Assembly (NCBI RefSeq): GCF_900113715.1 | Contig: NZ_FOQK01000002.1 | Coordinates: 124,001-188,000 of the forward strand | Source of the DNA: Pseudoselenomonas ruminantium | Lineage (GTDB): Bacteria; Bacillota; Negativicutes; Selenomonadales; Selenomonadaceae | DNA length: 64,000 bases | Direction: 5' to 3' | Shown: in pieces, positions 24,599 through 34,049 of the stretch | Layout: every line of letters begins with the position of its first letter | Position numbering within the stretch: position 1 is the stretch's first letter | Position numbers and translations under genes: made by a program | Notes under the pieces: generated by a model | What the model was told of the DNA's origin: nothing | Database searches by the model: none | The model's input: the letters and a program-made list of their open reading frames with translations, nothing else

Positions 24599-26671
24599 AT
24601 GGAAGAACTTCTGGCACGTTTCAGTGTCAAACAGAAAATCATGGTTCTTGTTTCGGTGGTATTTGTAGCGACGATGCTGGTATTGGGCATTGTCCTCGAT
24701 CGCATCATCACGAATCATGAGATGGAAAACTTTGTTGAGGAGACGGATTTGCAGGCAACGCAGGTAGATACGTCGATGGATCTTTTCCTGCGCGGTCTGC
24801 GCGATGGCCTTGTCAATATGGCCAACGATCCAATCCTCAGAAACGGTGGCGGCGTCACGGTGTATATCGATGGTGAGGCTGGCGCCGATGGCATGATTGC
24901 CATGGATCCGCAGGCCAAGGGCGGCTTTGAGCTGCAGGCCTATCAGCTCTTCCAGCGTATGGCGGAGGCCAATAAGGGCGTCATTTCCGTTGTCAGCTAT
25001 GGTACGACCGATGGCGGCTACCTGCAGTATCCGGCCGTAAAGCGCAAGAAGGGCTATGATTCCCGTAAGCGTGACTGGTACAAGGAAAGCATGGCGGATA
25101 CGAATGCTGTGCGCATCACGAAGCCGTTCAAGACTTCGAAGGGTACGCCGACGGTCGGCATCTTCGCTACGGTCAAGGATATGTCGGGGCAGCCGCTTGG
25201 TGTCCTGGGCTTAAACATTGACCTGCCGGTAGTCACGGACATGATTTCGCAGATCAAGGTCGGCGAGACGGGCTATCTGATGATGCTCGATGCGGACAAT
25301 GTCATCATTGCCGATCCGAAACATCCAGATGCAGCCTTCAAGAAGCTCGAAGAGTCTGAGCTTGGCGATATCGCGTCAATCAACATGAGCGCTAAAGGCT
25401 TGCAGGAAATCGAGCTGGATGGTTCGAAGAAATTTGTCAATATTTATGTATCCGATAAGACGGGCTACAAGTATCTGACGATTGTCGATAGGAGCCAGCT
25501 TATGTCGAGCGTCAACAGCATGCGCATGACGCTGGCTGTAGTGCTCGTCGTAGCGCTGGTGCTGATCTTCTTCGCGACCATGTGGATTTCGAACATCATC
25601 GTTTCGCCGCTGCGCGGCCTCGAGCAGTCGGCTGGCCGCATCGCCAATGGCGACCTGCGCCAGAATGACCTGACCATCGAGACCGATGATGAGATCGGCA
25701 ACCTGGCCCGTTCGTTCCACAAGATGTCGGACGAGCTCAAGAAGCTGCTGGGCCAGATCAAGGGCAGTGCCGACGAGGTATCGAACTCCTCGGGCCAGAT
25801 GTCCCATGGTGTCGAGCAGGTCGCCCAGACCATCACCCATGTGGCTGAGCGCGTCGGCGATATCGCTGAGTCGGCCAATACGCAGAATGAGACGATGACT
25901 GGTGTTGTCGGCCATATCCGCAACATGACCGAGCAGGTCACGAACATCGCGGAGGCCTCCGAGCATATCAGCAAGACTTCGAGCAAGGCTGGCACGGCTG
26001 CCTTCGAGGGCGTTGCCGCCATCGAGGACGCCGTCAACAAGATGCGCGAAGTATTCGGTACGGTCAATGAGTCGGCAGCTGCTGTCGGCGAGCTGGGCCG
26101 CCGCTCGGAAGAGATCGGCGAGATCGTCAGCACGATCCAGAGCATCGCTGAGCAGACGAACCTGCTGGCACTCAATGCTGCCATCGAGGCAGCCCGTGCT
26201 GGTGAGCAGGGCCGCGGCTTCTCGGTCGTTGCCGATGAGGTCCGCAAGCTGGCTGAGCAGTCCTCCGAGGCTGCCCAGGAGATCGCCCAGAAGATCGGCG
26301 GTGTCCAGAAGGTCACGATCCAGGCAGTCGATTCGATGAATGCCGGTACCGAGCAGGTACGGGTAGGCAGCCAGGCTGTCAAGGAAGCTGGCGACCAGTT
26401 CAAGGTCATTGCCGAGCATATCCGCATCGTCGATGAGATGGTCAAGGAGTCGGCAAGTAATGCCAACAAGGTGGCCGATGCGAGCATGTCGGTGCTCAAG
26501 GATGCCGAGAATGTCGAGGCTTCCACGAAACGCATCACCGAGAACATCTCCTCGATTTCGGCCGCCACTGAAGAGCAGTCGGCTTCGATGGAAGAGATTG
26601 CCGCTTCGAGCCAGCAGCTTTCGCGCATGGCTGACGAGCTGCAGAATGAGGCCAACCGTTTTAAATTCTGA
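24599..26671 (+). CDS. Methyl-accepting chemotaxis protein with periplasmic dCACHE-type domain
   Basis: 690-residue receptor. A transmembrane helix near residues 12-35 ([20 protein letters not shown]), a large extracytoplasmic sensor of Cache type ([39 protein letters not shown]), a second transmembrane helix about 305-330, HAMP, and a long signalling coiled coil whose tip is [20 protein letters not shown]. Ligand unknown, commonly amino acids or small organic acids for this sensor. No flagellar or other che genes in the window. AAGGAG precedes ATG. Confidence 0.93.
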   Translation: MEELLARFSVKQKIMVLVSVVFVATMLVLGIVLDRIITNHEMENFVEETDLQATQVDTSMDLFLRGLRDGLVNMANDPILRNGGGVTVYIDGEAGADGMIAMDPQAKGGFELQAYQLFQRMAEANKGVISVVSYGTTDGGYLQYPAVKRKKGYDSRKRDWYKESMADTNAVRITKPFKTSKGTPTVGIFATVKDMSGQPLGVLGLNIDLPVVTDMISQIKVGETGYLMMLDADNVIIADPKHPDAAFKKLEESELGDIASINMSAKGLQEIELDGSKKFVNIYVSDKTGYKYLTIVDRSQLMSSVNSMRMTLAVVLVVALVLIFFATMWISNIIVSPLRGLEQSAGRIANGDLRQNDLTIETDDEIGNLARSFHKMSDELKKLLGQIKGSADEVSNSSGQMSHGVEQVAQTITHVAERVGDIAESANTQNETMTGVVGHIRNMTEQVTNIAEASEHISKTSSKAGTAAFEGVAAIEDAVNKMREVFGTVNESAAAVGELGRRSEEIGEIVSTIQSIAEQTNLLALNAAIEAARAGEQGRGFSVVADEVRKLAEQSSEAAQEIAQKIGGVQKVTIQAVDSMNAGTEQVRVGSQAVKEAGDQFKVIAEHIRIVDEMVKESASNANKVADASMSVLKDAENVEASTKRITENISSISAATEEQSASMEEIAASSQQLSRMADELQNEANRFKF

Positions 26672-26674
26672 TGA

Positions 26675-26697
26675 TTGACCGGTCTTGTGACTGGTCC
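26675..26697. repeat. TTGACNNGTCA-type motif pair
   Basis: TTGACCGGTC and TGACTGGTCC lie next to each other right after the chemotaxis receptor stop, a further instance of the dispersed palindrome at a gene end. Confidence 0.55.
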
Positions 26698-26702
26698 GGA
26701 TA

Positions 26703-26746
26703 GGATGCACCGCCGTGTGATACGATATCACGCGGCGGTGCATTTT
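26703..26746 (+). terminator. Rho-independent terminator after chemotaxis receptor
   Basis: ATGCACCGCCGTGTGATA pairs with TATCACGCGGCGGTGCAT around a 3-base loop, followed by TTTTCGTTTT. One mismatch. Confidence 0.85.
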
Positions 26747-26810
26747 CGTTTTGGGGCACTTTGTGGTACAATATACGAATATGACATTAGGACAGGAGGG
26801 TATCACGCAG

Positions 26811-27665
26811 ATGAAAGAATCAGCCCTGACACAGGAAATCAATGCGGCTATCACGCAGGCCGTCGATGCCTGTGAGAACAAGAATACGGAAGAGGCCGCA
26901 GCTATCCTCAAGAAGGAAATCGAGCGCATCGAGGCGCTCAATCTCTATGCGGATGGACAGGCCGATTATTACGATTTCAATACGTTGATGGAAATGGTCA
27001 TGTTCCAGAGCCAGCATCCGGAAATCCAGCCGGTTGCCGATATCGAGGAGCCAGTGAACCGTCTCTATGCGATGTACGGTTCTGTGCTTTTAGAGCTCGG
27101 CGAGCTTGACAAGGCCGAGGAGGCACTGGCCATTGCCATGGACTGGAATCCGATGAGCGCCGACATCGCCTTTGAACATGCAGAAGTCTATAAGCAGAAG
27201 AAGGATATGAAGACGTTCAAAGCGCTCACGACGAAGATTTTCTCCATCTGCTATAAGCGGCGTGAGATTGCCCATTGCTATCGCAATCTCGGCTATTACT
27301 TCGTCGAAAAGCAGATGTGGGACGAAGCCGTCGGCTGCTATCTGCTCAGCATGACCTTTGCCGAGGCGGAGGGCCGCTTCCAGGCGGAGAACGAGCTCAA
27401 GTATATCTACGATGAGACAAAGGGCGAAGCAACGCGTCCTTCCCTGGGGGCGATGCGTTCCTACGGCGAGAAATACCAGTTCCCGATTGGCCCCGATGCC
27501 AAGATCATCGAGACGGCCATGCTTTACGGCAAGACCATGCTGGCGAATAAGAAGCTCCAGCATGCTTCGTATTTCCTTGACATTGCCTATAAGCTCACGG
27601 AAAGCAAGGAGCTAAAGGAACTCTTGGACGGCATCAACAAACAATTGGGCAGTGACATGCAATAA
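26811..27665 (+). CDS. Tetratricopeptide-repeat protein
   Basis: 284-residue helical protein with TPR-like repeats: LYAMYGSVLLELGELDKAEE, ALAIAMDWNPMSADIAFEHA, CYRNLGYYFVEKQMWDEAVG. Likely a scaffold or binding protein in the cytoplasm; partner unknown. ATG 26811 follows GGAGGG with a 10-base gap; an alternative ATG at 26781 lacks a site. This is the last backbone gene before the AT-rich island; 27666-27952 holds no gene I can support. Confidence 0.75.
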   Translation: MKESALTQEINAAITQAVDACENKNTEEAAAILKKEIERIEALNLYADGQADYYDFNTLMEMVMFQSQHPEIQPVADIEEPVNRLYAMYGSVLLELGELDKAEEALAIAMDWNPMSADIAFEHAEVYKQKKDMKTFKALTTKIFSICYKRREIAHCYRNLGYYFVEKQMWDEAVGCYLLSMTFAEAEGRFQAENELKYIYDETKGEATRPSLGAMRSYGEKYQFPIGPDAKIIETAMLYGKTMLANKKLQHASYFLDIAYKLTESKELKELLDGINKQLGSDMQ

Positions 27666-27952
27666 AGAAATAGGCTGTGGCGTATTGTATGGACGAGAAA
27701 AAAGGCAGTTCTAACTGTTGGGGCGTGGTCATATTTTCACCTCGTGTTAAACACATTATCAGAATTTGTCGGTGTAAGCAAGCACGTTAAATATCTGCAA
27801 TTAAGCATGATCAAAGGATAAAAGAGGCATAATCCTTGCGTGTGTGCGTTATTCTTAGAGTCGTTTATTAGCCTTATTGATTTAATAAAAGCTAAATCTA
27901 TATATAGGCGGCTATTGGCAGGCCGTGCCGTACGGCGAAAATAGGGCAGTTT

Positions 27953-28214
27953 ATTGCAGGGGAATAACGCAAATGCAGATTTTTAACGGAGTTATTGCGG
28001 AATAATAACGGAGGAATTGCAGAATTTTGACGTCCATTGCAGAAAAATAACAGCAGGAAGGGATTTTGTGTGGATAAGTTGTTGATTGACTGGGGAAAAG
28101 GTGCGTGATAGGGATAAAATCAAGGATACTGAATCTGTGGATGTTATTTTTCTGCAATGTCAGCGTTATTTCTCTGCAATAGGAAAAATTTTTTGTCCGT
28201 TAAAATTGTGTATT
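27953..28214. other. Putative plasmid-type replication origin: iteron array with DnaA boxes
   Basis: Five direct 17-bp iterons at 27953, 27972, 27994, 28016 and 28036, close to ATTGCAGAAAAATAACG, are spaced 19-22 bases, about two helical turns. After an 89-base AT-rich gap two inverted copies lie at 28142-28158 and 28164-28180, and a degenerate one at 28198. Between them are TGTGGATAA (28069-28077, a perfect DnaA box on the complement) and TGTGGATGT (28136-28144). Further inverted copies lie at 29331-29347 and 30284-30300, on either side of the DnaA-like gene. The architecture is that of an iteron-controlled origin. Confidence 0.65.
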
Positions 28215-28220
28215 TGTCAA

Positions 28221-29299
28221 TGATGTGAGACCTACAAATAGGGTAATCCTTTAGAATGATTTAGCTACACTGTTCTAAAGATTTGCGTTTTTGGACGGGA
28301 GACATCCAGTTCAGTACCTGCATAGGAATATTATTAGACCTACGACGGTAACGTGACATTTGTGCTGTTAAATCCTTAAAAGAATAGAATTTCAGGAAGT
28401 TATAGAAGCGCTCCTGGTCGTTGCGGTGGCTGCGTTAAACCTTGCCATTATGCCGCGGCGTCCTGGGGCGAATCTTTTTATGTACAATGCCCAGCTTCTG
28501 GCATAAGGAATCCAACGGATGTATACGGTCTGTCTTCGTGATATGAGTAAATTCGGCACCGTTATCCGTTTGTAGTACGCGCGATTTATAGCCAAAGTAA
28601 GCGATAGCACGTTTTAAGAAATCTACGGTGGAGAAGCTGCTTTGTTCCAGATATGGATAAATAAACCGCTCTCTGGAAGCCTCATCAATGACTGTGTACT
28701 GGTAAAATTTCTGTGGAACCTGACCGGTGTAGCAGGCAGCAGGAACATATTTCACATCCATTTGCCATTTAACGCCGATTTTGTCGGGAGTATGATATGG
28801 CTTGGGAACGTAGGGCTTTTTAGTGGATGGTGCTTTTGATGAAAACCCAAGCCGAACAAAAACACGGTAGAGAGAAAGCGGATGCCTTTTATATCCCTTG
28901 TTGGTCTTTAACTTTCCGTACATTTCCAGCAAGGAAATGTGTGGGTTGCGTTTATGCAGGTCACGAATCCATTTCAGCTCGAGGTCTGTATGTGAGTTAG
29001 GATGTGGCGTATGAGGCCGGTGAGAGTGATCCAGAAGCGAATCCCGGGTACCGTCAAAGCGTTTATTCCATCGCATAATGGAAGCCTTAGAAATATGGTA
29101 GCGGCGGCAGACAAACTTTACACCAACACCAGTTCGATAAAGTTTGACAGCGTGGAATCTAGTTGAAGTTTCATATGGAAGATAACGGGTGGAATGTGAT
29201 ATACTATTCAAAACGGTTGACGTCCTTTCTGAGAGTTTGGTGTGGTAATTAAATTCTAAAGGACTCAACCGTTTTTTGTACAGTGGTGGTCTCACATCA
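28221..29299 (-). mobile_element. IS481-type insertion sequence, inactive
   Basis: A 1079-bp element bounded by perfect 12-bp inverted repeats TGATGTGAGACC (28221-28232) and GGTCTCACATCA (29288-29299). It carries one DDE transposase gene on the minus strand with a nonsense codon. It sits within the iteron region. A short target duplication cannot be fixed with certainty (AAT on both sides if the ends are set one base further in). Confidence 0.75.
28261..29211 (-). pseudogene. IS481-family transposase with nonsense codon at the catalytic Glu
   Basis: Helix-turn-helix part (RTGVGVKFVCRRYHISKASI) followed by an rve DDE core: first Asp in KWQMDVKYVP, second in VLQTDNGAEFTH. After RHNGKV the frame meets TAA at 28435-28437, then continues in the same frame as RSHRNDQERFYNFLKFYSF and ends at 28261. 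Relatives read HNGKVERSH, so GAA became TAA at the third catalytic residue. The start is probably TTG 29211 with AAAGGA upstream. The truncated product should be inactive. Confidence 0.75.
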
Positions 29300-29353
29300 A
29301 TTGTAAAGCTACAAGGAAAAAATTTTTGTCCGTTAAAATTCTGCAATAATCAT

Positions 29354-29393
29354 AACATTTACGATGTGCATTATTTTGTACATCGTAAATGTT
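29354..29393. promoter_or_regulatory. Island operator 1 (17-bp arms) before the dnaA-like/ftsZ-like operon
   Basis: AACATTTACGATGTGCA, TTATTT, TGTACATCGTAAATGTT: a 40-bp dyad with one mismatch and a 6-bp spacer. The core CGATGTGCA-N6-TGTACATCG has the 9-6-9 layout of the sites at 33238 and 40659. TTGTAC (29376-29381) in the right arm could act as -35, so bound protein would block transcription. Confidence 0.65.
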
Positions 29394-29451
29394 ATTATTA
29401 ATAGAAAAGTAAGATGTGATTCTGGTAGTAATGATGAGGAGGATGGGAATT

Positions 29452-30279
29452 ATGTATGGAAATGATGAGCATATACTCAATAAAAATTATAAATTGAGAA
29501 GCATGATAAGAGGGTATTCAAATCGGGATGCGTATCATGCTGCATTTGAAGTGGCTTGTGATAATAAGTCATATAATCCGGTAGTGATATATGGGAATAA
29601 GGGGCTAGGAAAAACGTATTTACTTCATGCGATTGCGAACGAAACATTTTATGAAGGCGGTTTGCGCGGAATTTCATATAAAAGATGCGATGAGCTGATG
29701 GATGAGATAAAAAATGAAAAATTTACGGATTTGTTAGTTGATCACTATATGCAATAGGAATTGTTATTGTTGGATGATTTTCATAGAATAGAAAATGATG
29801 CGGAAATACACGAGACAATATTGAAGATTATTGACGGACGTAAGGAGAAAGAAAAACATACGGTAATAGCATCCCGGAGAAAACCGATGAATATTTTTGG
29901 ATTAAGCAAAAATTTACGTTGGTGTATAGAAAGTGGCTATGTAGTAAAGATAGATAGTCCTGGTACTACCGAACGATTAGCAATGTTAAAGATTATTCAA
30001 CAAAGACGAAAATTGAATGAGATGTTAGATGACGAAATTCTATGTTTAATTGCAGAAAAGACAGATGGTAAAAATATGGAGGAGCTTGATGATTTTCTGA
30101 ATACCTATCTAATTAGAATGATAAAGAGGGATTGTGACGATTATTCTTCCAATAATGATATGTGTGACAAAATTGATTGTATAAACACACTTCTTAAAGA
30201 TGAATTTAATAATTATTATAATAGTTTTATGGGAAATATAGATAATATGGCTCGACAAACAATAATGTATAAGAAGTAA
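29452..30279 (+). pseudogene. DnaA-like AAA+ ATPase with in-frame amber codon
   Basis: Reads as one frame from ATG 29452 (AGGAGG 9 bases upstream) to 30279, broken by TAG at 29755-29757. The first part has RGYSNRDAYHAAFEVACDNK and Walker A GNKGLGKTYLLHAIAN; the second has Walker B LLLLDDFHRIE, the sensor VIASRRKP and, at the end, MARQTIMYKK, like the ARQIAMYL of DnaA domain IV. This matches DnaA domain III; domains I-II are missing and domain IV is reduced, without the DHSTV signature. About 275 residues if the amber is read. It may be a pseudogene, a sequencing error or a suppressed codon. Adjacent iterons suggest a replication initiator. Confidence 0.65.
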
Positions 30280-30388
30280 TTTTCGTTAAAAATCTGCAAT
30301 ACGCATAGCGTTTGTGTTTTTGTGTATTTATTATGCTATGTTTGTACCAGTGATATATAAAATAATGATTTATTTAATGGAGGAGAAC

Positions 30389-31375
30389 ATGACTGTAAAA
30401 AATGAGAATATAGAAAATGATTATAATAAAGCGACTGTCAATATAAAAATAGTAGGGGCAGGAGGTGGAGGAACCAGTGTACTGGAAAGTCTGGCGGCAA
30501 ATAAATTGTTTGATAACATTGAAATGGTAGCCATCAATACGGATTCGCGTGCTTTGAATGGGTTGAGCAGATGGGGAATATCAACTATTCAGGTAGGAAG
30601 CAATATTACCGATGGTTACGGCACAGGCGGTGATATGAAGAAAGGAGAAATCTCGGCATTACGAGATGAACATATATTGCGAGAGATGATGCAAAATATC
30701 AATATGCTATTCATTACGGCTGGTTTAGGAGGTGGAGCAGGTTCAGGGATTGCACCTGTAGTAGCTAAACTTGCTAAGGAACAAGGCATTCTGACTGTGG
30801 CTATTGTTACCATGCCATTTTCCTTTGAAGGATGTAAGCGTAATCGTACGGCAATGACTTCATTAAATGAATTGGAGAAAGAGGTTGATGCCTTGATAGT
30901 AATTCAGAATGACAAACTTATGACTTTACCGGAGGCAAAACAATTAACGGTCAGCAATGCCTTTAAGCTGACGGATTCGGTATTAGAGCGAGCGGTTACG
31001 TTGATAACCAAAATTATCATGACTACTGGTGATGTAAACATTGACTTTGCCGATATAAGCACAATACTTAGACAAAGTCAGTCCAGTGATGCGGTATTTT
31101 CGGTAGGTGTGAGCGAAAAAGGCGATGTAGCGGAAGCTCTGGAAAAAGCCTGCAATAGTCCGTTGCTCAAGCGCAGTGTCAAAGGGGCGCAGGGGGCAAT
31201 CCTGTATATTATCGGTGCCGATGATATGAGCATGTATGATATAAATACCGCAATTATGAAATTAAAGGCTGAAATGACAGATGCAGCGAATATTATTTGG
31301 GGCTATATGGGAACTCCGGATAAGGCTGGTACGGTGGAAGTCATGCTGATTGCCACGGATTTTATTGACTGTTAA
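30389..31375 (+). CDS. FtsZ-like GTPase without C-terminal tail
   Basis: 328-residue FtsZ homologue. KIVGAGGGGTSVLESL opens the GTPase domain, NTDSRAL follows, the tubulin signature appears as GLGGGAGSGIAP (normally GGGTGTG), and the T7 catalytic loop NIDFADISTIL is intact. It ends just after the globular domain, with neither the linker nor the conserved C-terminal peptide that binds FtsA/ZipA, so it is not the cell's division FtsZ. It may form filaments for replicon segregation, or interfere with division. GGAGGAG precedes ATG 30389. Second gene of the operon with the DnaA-like gene; an iteron lies between them. Confidence 0.8.
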   Translation: MTVKNENIENDYNKATVNIKIVGAGGGGTSVLESLAANKLFDNIEMVAINTDSRALNGLSRWGISTIQVGSNITDGYGTGGDMKKGEISALRDEHILREMMQNINMLFITAGLGGGAGSGIAPVVAKLAKEQGILTVAIVTMPFSFEGCKRNRTAMTSLNELEKEVDALIVIQNDKLMTLPEAKQLTVSNAFKLTDSVLERAVTLITKIIMTTGDVNIDFADISTILRQSQSSDAVFSVGVSEKGDVAEALEKACNSPLLKRSVKGAQGAILYIIGADDMSMYDINTAIMKLKAEMTDAANIIWGYMGTPDKAGTVEVMLIATDFIDC

Positions 31376-31394
31376 ATTGAATGGGGGCATTCTT

Positions 31395-31964
31395 ATGGTC
31401 TTGATGAAGCGCTATCAGAAATTGAAGGATAAAGTTATGGACAGGAAGGAGGAGTTTCAGAAGCTGATGTCGTATGTCGAAAATGAGACAGAATATTTGA
31501 CAGCGCCAGCTTCGACGAGGTTTCATCTGTGCCATGAAAAGGGGCTTTTAGAGCATAGTGTAAATGTCGCTGAAACCATGCTGAAACTAAAAAGCACGCT
31601 GGCTCCGGAGATAAGTGACGAGAGCTGCGTTATCGTGGCACTTTTGCATGATTTGGGTAAAGCCGGGATGCCGGGGAATCCGCAGTACATCAAAAATGAA
31701 CCGACATCGAAGCAAAAGGCTTATGGCTATGCAGCTAATCCGCCTTATCGGTTTAATAATGAACTGACCTATCTTAGCGTGCCGATTAGAAGCCTCTATC
31801 TCATTACGCCACGTTTCCCGCTCACAGAGGAAGAAGTGCAGGCCATTGCTTACCATGATGGACAGTATGTAGAAGAAAACAGAAGCGTGGCATCCCATGA
31901 GGAAAAGTTGACATTGCTCCTCCAATATGCTGATAGTTGGAGTTGCTTTGTGGTGGAAGAATGA
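31395..31964 (+). CDS. HD-domain phosphohydrolase, copy 1
   Basis: 189-residue HD-domain protein. Metal ligands: His in GLLEHSVNVAETM, His-Asp in ALLHDLGKAGMPG, with a later YHDGQYVEENRS. Such proteins hydrolyse phosphodiesters or nucleotides. It is a close paralogue (roughly three quarters identical by eye) of the protein at 35834-36409 in the minus-strand operon, so the island has one copy in each operon. ATG 31395 or 31404 are both possible starts; a GGGGGC site precedes. Confidence 0.75.
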   Translation: MVLMKRYQKLKDKVMDRKEEFQKLMSYVENETEYLTAPASTRFHLCHEKGLLEHSVNVAETMLKLKSTLAPEISDESCVIVALLHDLGKAGMPGNPQYIKNEPTSKQKAYGYAANPPYRFNNELTYLSVPIRSLYLITPRFPLTEEEVQAIAYHDGQYVEENRSVASHEEKLTLLLQYADSWSCFVVEE

Positions 31965-31985
31965 TTTTGAAAGGAGAGATGTGAT

Positions 31986-33047
31986 ATGAATTATTGGTTT
32001 CATCGTATCAGCTATGAGGCGCGTGTGTCTTATCCTCTTTTGGAAAAAGGATATATGACCATAGGATTTGGTGATCTCTTGCCGAAGTATGGTACAGTCG
32101 TTGCGGAGATTAAGGCAGGTACTATTGATGAGGAAAAATACAATGAAATTTTTCAAGAGATCTATAACAAAGTTAGCCGTAATCGTTGGTTTTTGTGGAA
32201 TTTTTCTAGATTTGCAGTGGGCGATTGGGTAGTTATTCCTTCGTGGGGAACATTTGCTGTATACGAAGTATTGGAAACGGCAAAATCAATTAACAATTTG
32301 CCGCGTGACATCATTGACAGCATCAAGGATTGGAATGGTAAAGGTGTTGTTTTTGATGGTGCAGGAATTTCCGATAGTGATGGTAAAGAATACGATTTGG
32401 GGTTCTTTGTGAAAGTAAAGCCTGTTACTGAATTTGTACCTAGGGAGACATTTCTCAAAACTGATCTAACGAAACGTTTAAAATCACGCGCGACTAACGG
32501 AACAATGAATGATTTGTCTGATGATGTAAAAGATGTTGTAGCTAATGTAAAAAATGACAAACCGCTAAATTTTTACAAAACAGTATCGGAAAACTTGAGT
32601 AATTCATTAAAAGAGTTAATCCAAAAGGAGATTACTCCAGATAAATTTGAACAGCTCGTTGAATGGTATATGAAAAAACTTGGAGCAGATGATGTGTATA
32701 TTCCATCGAAAAATAATTCGAATAAGCCTAATGATGCGGATGCTGATGTTATAGCAACTTTTTCAAGGCTTAATCTAGTGGTTTACATTCAAGCTAAGCA
32801 TTATGAAGGTGTTCAAGACAATAACTGGGCGATAACGCAAATTCAAAATTATATAGATGCCGTAGATAAAAATAATTATACTTGTGCCGCTTGGATAATA
32901 TCATCTTGTGATGAATATTCGCCAGAAGTAAAGCAAGCAGCTCTTCAGCAGAGTATTCAAAATATCTCTTTACCTATTCGATTGATAAATGGCGGTGAAT
33001 TTGCAAAAATGTTGATTGATGTTGGGGTTAGCGATTGCGTAATCTAA
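31986..33047 (+). CDS. Mrr-type restriction endonuclease-like protein
   Basis: 353-residue protein with a C-terminal PD-(D/E)XK domain of the Mrr catalytic family: FEQLVEWYMKKLGADDVYIP, then Asp in DADVIATF and the QAK motif in LVVYIQAKHYEG, followed by ITQIQNYIDAVDKN. The N-terminal 190 residues resemble a sensor or DNA-binding module (NYWFHRISYEARVSYPLL, SRNRWFLWNFSRFAVGDW). Mrr enzymes cut modified DNA. AAAGGAGAG precedes the start. It ends the plus-strand operon. Confidence 0.75.
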   Translation: MNYWFHRISYEARVSYPLLEKGYMTIGFGDLLPKYGTVVAEIKAGTIDEEKYNEIFQEIYNKVSRNRWFLWNFSRFAVGDWVVIPSWGTFAVYEVLETAKSINNLPRDIIDSIKDWNGKGVVFDGAGISDSDGKEYDLGFFVKVKPVTEFVPRETFLKTDLTKRLKSRATNGTMNDLSDDVKDVVANVKNDKPLNFYKTVSENLSNSLKELIQKEITPDKFEQLVEWYMKKLGADDVYIPSKNNSNKPNDADADVIATFSRLNLVVYIQAKHYEGVQDNNWAITQIQNYIDAVDKNNYTCAAWIISSCDEYSPEVKQAALQQSIQNISLPIRLINGGEFAKMLIDVGVSDCVI

Positions 33048-33061
33048 AAATAACATAGAGC

Positions 33062-33119
33062 ATAAAAATATGCACGCTGAAGTTTATACTCTCACACTCT
33101 CAGCGTGCATATTTTTATC
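33062..33119. terminator. Bidirectional terminator with 19-bp arms
   Basis: ATAAAAATATGCACGCTGA (33062-33080) and its exact complement at 33101-33119 flank a 20-base loop; A- and T-rich ends suit termination in both directions. It closes the plus-strand operon. Confidence 0.8.
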
Positions 33120-33237
33120 GTTCATTCATTTTCCTTTTCCCATTTATCATATTTTTTTGGTGTGCGGAATGGTAAGTGTTAAATAAGAACATGGAATTGC
33201 CTCCTTAATTCTTATTAAGTTTTTATTATAGGGAATA

Positions 33238-33261
33238 CAATGTGCATTTTTTTGCACATTG
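33238..33261. promoter_or_regulatory. Island operator 2 before the 225-residue protein gene
   Basis: CAATGTGCA-TTTTTT-TGCACATTG, perfect 9-bp arms and a 6-bp T spacer, 44 bases before the start codon of the next gene. It matches the layout and core of the sites at 29354 and 40659. Confidence 0.65.
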
Positions 33262-33304
33262 TTAATGGTATATTGAAGATATACATGATAAGGAGGTTGA
33301 AATC

Positions 33305-33982
33305 ATGAACTTTATCGATAGTGGCGAATATGTACGCATTGACGGAAAAATGAAATTGCCAGATTTTCCGCTTAGTACCGTGATATTGCTAAAGGGAGAG
33401 CCGTACGATTTAATTTTTTACCAGAATGGCTGTACGGGGAAAAGAGCGACTACTCCGTGGAGTGTTTGGAAGAATACTCCACGGAATGATTCACTGGAAG
33501 GCTATTTGACTACTTGGTTTCCCGTAGATAACGCGCTGTTGCAGCCAAGGAGAATCAACCAATGGAATTGGCAAGGTCTTACAGAAGTATTTTCGTTGAA
33601 TGAAATGGGTTGTTGCTTGAAAGATGTATTTATTCATACAGGCGATAATGAGCTGCTTTACCCGAATTATATGGGGGTAAAACCCAAAAAGGTACATGAC
33701 AGTCCAGTGATAATGCATTACCCCAATATTATGTTTAATTGCATGACAAATTTTAAGGGAAAATTATTGCTGGGGCATGGACGGAAAAATAACATTTTGA
33801 CCAAATATGATGCTGTGGTGGAAGTGGATGCTGATGCAGGCAAATTACGGTCAGCAGAAAATGTTACCACACTGATTAAAACCATAAAGCAATGGATGAT
33901 TCAAAATCCAGGGTATAGGATGGAAGATATATTACAAAAATTCCCGAATATTGGACGTGATAGATTATATTGGTTTATTTAA
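33305..33982 (+). CDS. Uncharacterised 225-residue island protein
   Basis: No family recognised. A complete gene with AAGGAGG 8 bases before ATG 33305 and its own operator. The protein has a strand-rich first half (YVRIDGKMKLPDFPLSTVIL, then LKGEPYDLIFYQNG), aromatic patches (WNWQGLTEVFSLNE), and a C-terminal segment QWMIQNPGYRMEDILQKFPN that could be a small helical DNA-binding or dimer module. There is no signal peptide. Its single-gene unit under the shared operator suggests a cargo, accessory or anti-system function. Confidence 0.6.
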   Translation: MNFIDSGEYVRIDGKMKLPDFPLSTVILLKGEPYDLIFYQNGCTGKRATTPWSVWKNTPRNDSLEGYLTTWFPVDNALLQPRRINQWNWQGLTEVFSLNEMGCCLKDVFIHTGDNELLYPNYMGVKPKKVHDSPVIMHYPNIMFNCMTNFKGKLLLGHGRKNNILTKYDAVVEVDADAGKLRSAENVTTLIKTIKQWMIQNPGYRMEDILQKFPNIGRDRLYWFI

Positions 33983-34049
33983 GATAATCGATATATTTTT
34001 CACTTGTGACAGTTGATGAGAAAATTTTGTGATATGTGTACGCTTTGTA

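Larger units (their letters stand above)
28181..29343. repeat. 30-bp direct repeats flanking the IS481-like element
   Basis: 28181-28210 and 29314-29343 are 28/30 identical (AGGAAAAA, A/T-rich, TTTGTCCGTTAAAATT, TG). They lie 10-15 bases outside the insertion sequence ends, so they are not its target duplication; they probably are repeats of the origin region into which the element inserted. The second copy runs into an intact iteron. Confidence 0.7.

Noticed and set aside
27953-28180. CRISPR array
   Set aside because: Repeats are 17 bp with 2-5 bp gaps and both orientations, with no spacers of CRISPR length and no cas genes; they fit iterons.
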